NCBI GenBank assembly: GCA_023229795.1
Contig: JALNYP010000005.1
Coordinates: 1 to 38,538 of the forward strand
DNA length: 38,538 bases
Direction: 5' to 3'
Source: Syntrophobacterales bacterium
Lineage (GTDB): Bacteria; Desulfobacterota; Desulfobaccia; Desulfobaccales; 0-14-0-80-60-11
The notes under the pieces were generated by a model. The model was not told the origin of the DNA, did no database searches, and was given only the letters and a program-made list of their open reading frames with translations. Position numbers and translations under genes: made by a program. Shown piece after piece: positions 33,511 through 38,538 of this stretch. Within the stretch, counting starts at the first letter, position 1. The number at the start of each line of letters is the position of its first letter.

Positions 33511-34023
33511 TTACTTGGGAGTCACGATCATGGAGAGGTTCCGGCCTTCCAGCTTGGGATTCTGTTCTATGGTTCCCACCTCGGCCAGGGCTTCGGCCAT
33601 CTGGGCCAGAATGCGAAAGCCGCGGTCCGTGTGGGCGATCTCCCGGCCTCGGAAGATCACCGAGATCTTGACTTTATCCCCTTCAGCTAGAAAGCGCCGG
33701 GTATTTTTCAGCTTGAAGCCCATGTCGTGTTCCTCGATCTTGGGGCGCACCTTGATTTCCTTGACCTGGATCGTGGTGGCTTTACGCCGGGCTTCCTGCT
33801 GTTTTTTACTCTGCTCGTACTTGTACTTGCCATAATCCATGATACGGCAGACCGGCGGGCTGGCCTGGGGCGCTACTTCCACCAGGTCCAGGTGCGCCTC
33901 CGCGGCATGGGCCAGGGCCTCTTTGATGGGCAGGACGCCGACCTGCACTCCTTCGGCGTTGATGAGCCGCACCTCCGGCACCCTGATCTGCTCATTAATC
34001 CGGACTCGTTGCTGCTTCTGGAT
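33511..34023 (-). CDS. infC: Translation initiation factor IF-3, AUC start
   Basis: IF-3 checks start codons and keeps the 30S subunit free. The product is 170 residues: VRINEQIRVPEVRLINAEGVQVGVLPIKEALAHAAEAHLDLVEVAPQASPPVCRIMDYGKYKYEQSKKQQEARRK, then the C-domain (KEIKVRPKIEEHDMGFKLKNTRRFLAEGDKVKISVIFRGREIAH). The best start is ATC at 34023-34021, seven bases after a perfect AGGAGGT (34037-34031). The alternative GTG at 34032 overlaps that Shine-Dalgarno and cannot be used efficiently. Rare AUU/AUC/AUA starts are a known infC feature that lets IF-3 repress its own synthesis. It follows thrS by 15 bases. Confidence 0.95.
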   Translation of the reverse strand: MQKQQRVRINEQIRVPEVRLINAEGVQVGVLPIKEALAHAAEAHLDLVEVAPQASPPVCRIMDYGKYKYEQSKKQQEARRKATTIQVKEIKVRPKIEEHDMGFKLKNTRRFLAEGDKVKISVIFRGREIAHTDRGFRILAQMAEALAEVGTIEQNPKLEGRNLSMIVTPK

Positions 34024-34038
34024 GGCCGTCACCTCCTG

Positions 34039-35961
34039 TTAGGATGAAGAACTGGCGGGGGACGGAATCCGGGATTCTTCCTTGAGGCGCTCAATAAACG
34101 CCTCGAGGGAAACCCCCTTCAATTCCGTGCCGTCCCGCAGGCGGGGCGCCAGGGTGCGGTCGGCCGCTTCCCGGTCCCCCATGATTACCATATAAGGAAT
34201 TTTTTGAACCTGGGCTTCTCTGATCTTGTAGCGCAGCGTCTCGGGCCGGGTGTCCACTTCGACCCGCAGGTCGGCGTCCCATAAGGCCCGGGCCACTTCC
34301 TGGGCGTAGCCATGCACCCGGTCGGTGATGGGCAGGAGCACGGCCTGCACCGGGGCCAGCCAGACCGGGAAGGCGCCGGCAAAGTGCTCGATCAGGACCC
34401 CCATGAAGCGCTCCAGGGAACCCAGGATCACCCGGTGCAGCATCACGGGGCGGTGGCGTTCCCCATCGGGACCCACGTAGGCGAGATCGAAGCGTTCGGG
34501 CAGGGTGAAATCGCACTGAATGGTGGCGCACTGCCAACGCCGCTGCAAGGCGTCCTTGAGTTTGATGTCGATTTTGGGGCCGTAGAAGGCGCCGTCGCCC
34601 TCATTGACATCGTAAGGGAGGCCCCGGGTCTTCAGCGCCCCGATGAGGGCGTTGGTGGCCAGGTCCCATTCCGCGTCGGTGCCGATGGATTTCTCCGGGC
34701 GGGTGGACAGCTCCATTTCGTACTCGAAACCGAAGATCCCCATGACTTCGGCCACGAACTCCAGGACTCCCAGAATTTCGCTTTCCACCTGTTCCGGCAT
34801 GCACAGGATATGGGCATCGTCCTGGGTGAACTGGCGCACCCGGGTGAGACCGTGCAAGACCCCGGAGCGTTCGTGGCGCATGACCGTGCCCAACTCGAAG
34901 AAGCGCAGGGGCAGCTCGCGGTAGCTCCTGACCTTCGATTTATAAATCAACATGTGGGCCAGGCAGTTCATGGGCTTGATGCCGTACATCTGCCCTTCCA
35001 CTTCGGTGAAATACATGTTATCCCGGTAGTTATCCCAATGCCCGGACCGTTTCCACAGATCGGCCTTGAGCATCTGGGGTCCCATGACGATCTGGTAGCC
35101 CCGCTTGAGATGTTCCCGGCGTTCGAAATCTTCGATGAAGCTGCGGAGCAAGGCGCCCTTGGGGTGGTAGATCACCATCCCCGGCCCGGCTTCCTCTTCG
35201 ATGCTGAACAGCTCCAACTCCCGCCCCAGGCGGCGGTGATCCCGGCGTTTGGCTTCCTCGAGGAGTTCCAGGTGGTGGGCCAGCTCTTCCGGGGTCGCGA
35301 AGGCGGTGCCGTAAATGCGCTGGAGCATGGCCCGGCGCTCATCGCCCCGCCAGTAGGCCCCGGAGGTGGCGGTGAGCTTGAAGGCCTTGATAAACCCGGT
35401 GGACGGAATATGGGGCCCCCGGCAGAGGTCGATGAAGCTGCCCTGCTGGTACAGGCTCACCTTGTCCTGGGGAATTTCTTCCAGGAGCTCGACCTTATAG
35501 GCTTCGCCCTGATCCCGGAAATAGTGGAGGGCCTGCTCCCGGCTCAGTTCATCGCGGCGGAAGGGCTGATCCTGGGCGGTCAACTCGGCCATGCGGGCCT
35601 CAATCTTGGCCAGGTCTTCCGGCGTAAACGGCTCGGGCACATCGAAATCGTAATAAAAACCTGCTTCAATGGCCGGGCCGATGGCCACTTTGACCCCGGG
35701 AAACAGGTCCCGCACCGCCTCGGCCATCAGGTGCGCGGCGGAATGGCGCATGATCTCCAGACCCTCGGGGCTATCCAGGAAAATGGGGACGATACGGCAA
35801 GCGGCCTTAAGCGGGCTGGACAGATCCACCGCGGCCCCATCGATCCTGGCGGCTACCACCTGCCGGTCGGCGGCTACGTTTAAGGCCTTAAGGGCCTGGG
35901 CGACCGTAGCTCCCTCCGTCAGGGTAGTGGTAGGTCCATTTTCCAGGGTAATGTCGATCAT
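34039..35961 (-). CDS. thrS: Threonyl-tRNA synthetase
   Basis: 640 residues with full domain set: N-terminal TGS (DITLENGPTTTLTEGATVAQALKALN), editing domain with HSAAHLMAEAV and the later Cys/His (GSFIDLCRGPHIPSTG), and class II core: motif 2 RFFELGTVMRHERSGVLHGLTRVRQFTQDDAHI, with Zn ligands in MNCLAHML and HGL..DAH, and motif 3 HRVILGSLERFMGVLIEH. The anticodon-binding domain is at the end (PVWLAPVQAVLLPITDRVHGYAQEVARALWDADLRVEVD). Start ATG 35961, GAGG seven bases upstream. A terminator-like hairpin ends just before this site. First gene of thrS-infC-rpmI-rplT-pheS. Confidence 0.98.
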   Translation of the reverse strand: MIDITLENGPTTTLTEGATVAQALKALNVAADRQVVAARIDGAAVDLSSPLKAACRIVPIFLDSPEGLEIMRHSAAHLMAEAVRDLFPGVKVAIGPAIEAGFYYDFDVPEPFTPEDLAKIEARMAELTAQDQPFRRDELSREQALHYFRDQGEAYKVELLEEIPQDKVSLYQQGSFIDLCRGPHIPSTGFIKAFKLTATSGAYWRGDERRAMLQRIYGTAFATPEELAHHLELLEEAKRRDHRRLGRELELFSIEEEAGPGMVIYHPKGALLRSFIEDFERREHLKRGYQIVMGPQMLKADLWKRSGHWDNYRDNMYFTEVEGQMYGIKPMNCLAHMLIYKSKVRSYRELPLRFFELGTVMRHERSGVLHGLTRVRQFTQDDAHILCMPEQVESEILGVLEFVAEVMGIFGFEYEMELSTRPEKSIGTDAEWDLATNALIGALKTRGLPYDVNEGDGAFYGPKIDIKLKDALQRRWQCATIQCDFTLPERFDLAYVGPDGERHRPVMLHRVILGSLERFMGVLIEHFAGAFPVWLAPVQAVLLPITDRVHGYAQEVARALWDADLRVEVDTRPETLRYKIREAQVQKIPYMVIMGDREAADRTLAPRLRDGTELKGVSLEAFIERLKEESRIPSPASSSS

Positions 35962-35975
35962 GTTTTGGCCTCAAT

Positions 35976-36019
35976 AAAAAAAGGCATCTCGGGCGTCGTT
36001 AGAAGCCTTCGCAGATGCC
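35976..36019 (-). terminator. thrS: Terminator-like attenuator directly before thrS
   Basis: On the minus strand, GGCATCT (36019-36013) pairs with AGATGCC (35989-35983), with further pairing inside (GCG/CGC, GAAG/CTTC), and is followed at once by seven T (35982-35976). The run ends 15 bases before the thrS ATG. Position and form suggest transcription attenuation of the operon. The T-box signature was looked for and is not present, so the sensing mechanism is unknown. Confidence 0.7.
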
Positions 36020-36055
36020 GTCAAATGCTGAATGATGTTACATACGGTTTTAATT

Positions 36056-36106
36056 TTAAGGGGTTGCTGTTTAATGTCTGCGCACACCAACGTCAAGACC
36101 CCTTAA
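36056..36106 (-). promoter_or_regulatory. thrS: Structured upstream leader of thrS
   Basis: Perfect 8-bp arms TTAAGGGG (36106-36099) and CCCCTTAA (36063-36056) enclose 35 bases. Upstream of it a TTGACA lies at about 36148-36143 but lacks a good -10. The long-range stem and the attenuator hairpin downstream could form one regulatory RNA. Confidence 0.4.
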
Positions 36107-36161
36107 CACTAGCAGGTCAGCAGACTTTTTCTCATAAATACCTGTGGTTGTCAAGATAATT

Positions 36162-36405
36162 CGTGATCGGGGCGAGGCGCCGGCGCGCCAGCCGGTGGTC
36201 CGGTTCAACCGGCCGGCTTTTGGGACCCGCGCTGTCTGGGGCAAACCGGACCGCCGCGCCCCCGCGCGCCGGTCCTGCTTCGGAGATAATCCTTGCATGG
36301 CGCGCCTATTGGTGCGAAGGTACGAGAAATATCCTCATGGGGAATCGCCGAGTAGAGCGGCGATTGGCGAATATTTCTGGGGGACCTCTCAGGGCCGGGT
36401 TCGTC
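36162..36405. other. Divergent gap between thrS leader and the GH8 gene
   Basis: GC-rich, without a credible gene. An open frame runs through it into the GH8 gene, but its translation is Arg/Pro-rich and low quality. A hairpin AGCCGG...CCGGCT with TTTT (about 36190-36221) and another ATCGCCG-AGTAGAG-CGGCGAT (about 36345-36365) are visible; I see no clear promoter. Confidence 0.4.
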
Positions 36406-37680
36406 ATGATTCAGGCCAGCCGGTTGAAAAAATCTAGCCTTATTCTCATCGCGCTGCTCGGCGGACTCTGCCTCGCCTGCCAAGCGGAGCCCTCCAAGGC
36501 CCGCCTGCAACAGGTGCTCGCCGCGTCCTGGCAGAGCTACTGCCGCCAATTCATTCAGCCCGACGGCCGGCTCAGTCTGCCGGAGGAGAAAGGCGGCACC
36601 ATTTCCGAGGCCCAGGCCTACGCCCTGCTTAGGGCTGTATGGGCCGGGGATGAGCCCACCTTTGCCCGGGTTTATACCTGGACCTACCAAAACCTCTCCC
36701 GCTTCCAGACTCACGGCGACAGTCTCCTCTCCTGGCGCTGGGGCCAGAGGGCCGACGGCTCCTGGGGGGTGACGGATGCCAACAGCGCCGCGGATGCCGA
36801 TCTGGATTACGCCCTGGCCCTGGTCCTGGCGGACCAAAAGGGCTGGCGCGCCCCGGCGGGGCTGCCGCGCTACCGGGAGGAGGCCGGCCGGGTGCAGATT
36901 TCCCTGGTGGAGAAGGAAGTGGTGAGTCTGGACGGCGGCATGATCTTCCTGACCCCGGGCAACTGGCATGATCCCCAACCGCCGCATCTGGTCAATCCAT
37001 CGTATTGGTCTCCGGGGGCCTATCGTTTTTTCGGCGCCCTTTCCAACCGGAAAGAATCCCGGGGAGGCGCGCCTTCTGAGCCGGCCTTACCGATCCCCGG
37101 CAATATTCAGGGCCGCCATAACCTCTGGCTCCGTCTCCACCGAAGCAGCTATGTCCTGCTGGGCCAACTGAGCCGGGGCCTGGGGACCCAGGTGGGGGTG
37201 GGGCTTTTTCCCGACTGGTGCCGGGTGGACGCTCTGGGCAGGGTGGAGCCGGCCCCGGAGAAAGACAGCCGGTTCGGCTGGGAGGCGGTGCGGATTCCTT
37301 TCCGGGTGGCCCTGGACGCCCTGTGGTTCGGCGAGCCCGAGGCGCGGCGCCTGTTGCGGGAGAGGTTCCTGACCTTCTTCAAGGGCCAGTGGGAGAAAAG
37401 GGGGCGGCTGCTGGCGGTCTATAACTACGACGGCACGCCCGCGGTGAACTATGAGAGCCCGGTGCTCTATGCGGGGGTGCTGGCTGGGGCCCTGGCCGGA
37501 GAGGACCGGGACTTCGCCCGGGAAATGGCCAAGAAAATCCTCTCCTTTTATCATGAGGACGGCGGCCGGGCCTATTTCGAAGCCCCGGACCATTATTACG
37601 CCAATAACTGGGCCTGGCTGGGCCTGGCGCTGTACGCCGGACAGGTTACGCCCGGCCCAACAACCTGGACCCACAAATAA
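36406..37680 (+). CDS. Glycoside hydrolase family 8 (endoglucanase, BcsZ-like)
   Basis: 424 residues from ATG 36406; the frame is open much further upstream but only this Met is followed by a signal sequence (KKSSLILIALLGGLCLACQAEPS). The ending LAC-Q may be a poor lipobox or a signal peptidase I site. The GH8 core is clear: GGTISEAQAYALLRAVWAGDEPTFARVYTWTYQNL with the general acid Glu (SEAQAYA), LLSWRWG, and DANSAADADLDYALALVLA with the key Asp. Later parts (GRVQISLVEKEVV, SYWSPGAYRFFG, RFGWEAVRIPFRVALD, YYANNWAWLGLALYAG) match too. GH8 enzymes cut beta-1,4-glucans or chitosan; in many bacteria they serve cellulose export, but no bcs genes are in the window. Confidence 0.88.
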   Translation: MIQASRLKKSSLILIALLGGLCLACQAEPSKARLQQVLAASWQSYCRQFIQPDGRLSLPEEKGGTISEAQAYALLRAVWAGDEPTFARVYTWTYQNLSRFQTHGDSLLSWRWGQRADGSWGVTDANSAADADLDYALALVLADQKGWRAPAGLPRYREEAGRVQISLVEKEVVSLDGGMIFLTPGNWHDPQPPHLVNPSYWSPGAYRFFGALSNRKESRGGAPSEPALPIPGNIQGRHNLWLRLHRSSYVLLGQLSRGLGTQVGVGLFPDWCRVDALGRVEPAPEKDSRFGWEAVRIPFRVALDALWFGEPEARRLLRERFLTFFKGQWEKRGRLLAVYNYDGTPAVNYESPVLYAGVLAGALAGEDRDFAREMAKKILSFYHEDGGRAYFEAPDHYYANNWAWLGLALYAGQVTPGPTTWTHK

Positions 37681-37798
37681 ATCTCCCACCGCTGACGCCT
37701 GCCAGTTTTTTCTGACCTCAAGAGGCCGCTCTCAAGTAAATTATTTCCTCCGCCGTGCCCCTGAAATATGATATAAATACTGAATTAACTTTTCCCTT

Positions 37799-38538
37799 AT
37801 GAATCAGGACTTGCCCCATATCTATACGGTGAGCGCCCTCACCCGGGAGATTCGGGACCGGCTGGAGACTTATTTCTCGCTGGTCTGGGTGAGCGGCGAA
37901 GTCTCCAATCTGCGCCAGCCCCTGTCGGGCCACTTCTACTTCACCCTTAAGGATGCCGGGGCTCAGCTCAAGGCGGTGCTCTTCAAGGGCAATCACCAGC
38001 ACCTGCGCTTTAAGCCCCAGGAGGGCAGCCAGATCCTGTGCCGGGGGCGGCTGACGGTGTACGAACCCCGGGGGGAATACCAGTTGGTGGTGGATTACCT
38101 GGAGCCCCTGGGGCTGGGGGCCCTGGCCCAGGCCTTCGAAGTCCTGAAGGAACGCCTGAGGAACGAAGGGCTGTTTGCCCCGGAGTCGAAGAAGCCCTTG
38201 CCGTTTCTGCCCAAAAAGATCGCGCTCATCACCTCACCCACCGGCGCGGCGGTGCGGGATTTCCTGCGTCTGCTGAAGCAGCGCTTTCCCCACGTGGAGG
38301 TGCTGATTTACCCGGTGAAGGTGCAGGGGGCCGAAGCCGCGGGGGAGATCACCAGGGCCTTGGACGACCTGGGCGCTTATCCCGGCGTGGAGGTCATTGT
38401 CCTGGCCCGGGGCGGCGGCTCCCTGGAGGATTTGTGGCCCTTCAACGAAGAGGTGGTGGCCCGGGCCATCCACCGCTGCCCCGTCCCGGTGGTCTCGGCG
38501 GTGGGCCACGAAGTCGATTTTACCATTGCCGATTTTGT
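37799..38538 (+). CDS. xseA: Exodeoxyribonuclease VII large subunit (5' part, cut by window end)
   Basis: The frame is open from ATG 37799 to the last base (246 codons). It has the N-terminal OB fold: YTVSALTREIRDRLETYFSLVWVSGEVSNLRQPLSGHFYFTLKDAGAQLKAVLFKGN, then LCRGRLTVYEPRGEYQLVVDYLEPLGLGALAQAFEVLKERLRNEGLF, and the start of the catalytic domain: IALITSPTGAAVRDFLRLLKQRFPHVEVLIYPVKVQGAEAAGEI, VIVLARGGGSLEDLWPFNEEVVARAI and PVVSAVGHEVDFTIAD. XseA with XseB degrades single-stranded DNA. No clear Shine-Dalgarno precedes the ATG; an AT-rich TATAAATA occurs 25 bases upstream. The C-terminal half is beyond the window. Confidence 0.96.
   Translation, partial: MNQDLPHIYTVSALTREIRDRLETYFSLVWVSGEVSNLRQPLSGHFYFTLKDAGAQLKAVLFKGNHQHLRFKPQEGSQILCRGRLTVYEPRGEYQLVVDYLEPLGLGALAQAFEVLKERLRNEGLFAPESKKPLPFLPKKIALITSPTGAAVRDFLRLLKQRFPHVEVLIYPVKVQGAEAAGEITRALDDLGAYPGVEVIVLARGGGSLEDLWPFNEEVVARAIHRCPVPVVSAVGHEVDFTIADF

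Noticed and set aside
34312..35883. 523-codon plus-strand frame opposite thrS
   Set aside because: Antisense to an intact, well-conserved thrS; the translation has no domain signature.
35962..36110. T-box riboswitch upstream of thrS
   Set aside because: No T-box sequence (GGTGGNACCGCG type) or specifier domain could be found.
36228..36300. GGGGCAAACC near the GH8 gene as a c-di-GMP riboswitch
   Set aside because: After the hairpin the conserved GACGCAAAGCC segment is missing.

Overview
The window is a GC-rich bacterial chromosome segment whose gene content fits a Deltaproteobacterium / Desulfobacterota, most likely near the Desulfobacca group. That placement is an inference from the combination of a hopanoid operon (shc-hpnA-hpnH), a NtrC-type regulator, LarC, DUF2092- and DUF3568-type envelope proteins and general codon style; no rRNA or tRNA gene is present to confirm it.

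Layout: (1) 1-1.75 kb is an AT-richer accessory edge: the 3' end of an IS4-type transposase, a broken NYN-domain gene whose end runs into the IS, and a toxin-antitoxin pair in which the antitoxin is a MerR-type DNA-binding domain fused to a HicB-like domain. (2) 1.8-7.7 kb (minus strand) is a hopanoid operon read as shc, hpnA, hpnH and an ArnT/PMT-like membrane glycosyltransferase. (3) 7.8-13.5 kb (plus) carries a small nucleotidyltransferase, a 480-base gap with possible leader structure, lon, a ThDP-dependent enzyme and a CMD/AhpD-like protein. (4) 13.7-16.2 kb holds two overlapping CorC/HlyC (DUF21-CBS) membrane proteins. (5) 16.2-17.8 kb is an AT-rich insert with an HNH protein that has a long helical C-terminus, flanked by dispersed repeats. 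(6) 17.8-23.5 kb holds larC, a PaaK/CapK-like adenylate-forming enzyme, a zinc-ribbon membrane protein, a DUF2092-like exported protein translationally coupled to a Gly/His-rich exported protein, and a small helical protein. (7) 23.8-29.9 kb holds a sigma54-type response regulator with a variant GAFTHA loop, a Lys-rich membrane protein, murJ, an exported alpha/beta hydrolase, nth and a lipoprotein, ending in a clear intrinsic terminator. (8) 30.2-31.4 kb (minus) holds a protein with two MazG-like halves and a frameshifted Cys-rich small gene downstream of it. (9) 31.6-36.0 kb (minus) is the classic thrS-infC-rpmI-rplT-pheS translation cluster. It has a terminator-like hairpin just before thrS, an AUC start for infC, an internal promoter before rpmI, and no pheT after pheS. 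(10) 36.4-38.5 kb (plus) holds a GH8 glycosidase and the 5' part of xseA.

Functional groups: the hopanoid genes cyclise squalene and start side-chain extension; the translation cluster supplies synthetases, IF3 and two 50S proteins with layered control; lon, murJ, nth and xseA are housekeeping genes. The least explained parts are the MerR-HicB/HicA module with its palindromic operator, the tandem MazG-like protein with its broken partner, the HNH-helical protein, and the structured thrS leader. I found no CRISPR array, no complete prophage and no clearly novel multi-gene system. The MerR-HicB fusion and the double MazG-like protein are the best candidates for something under-described.
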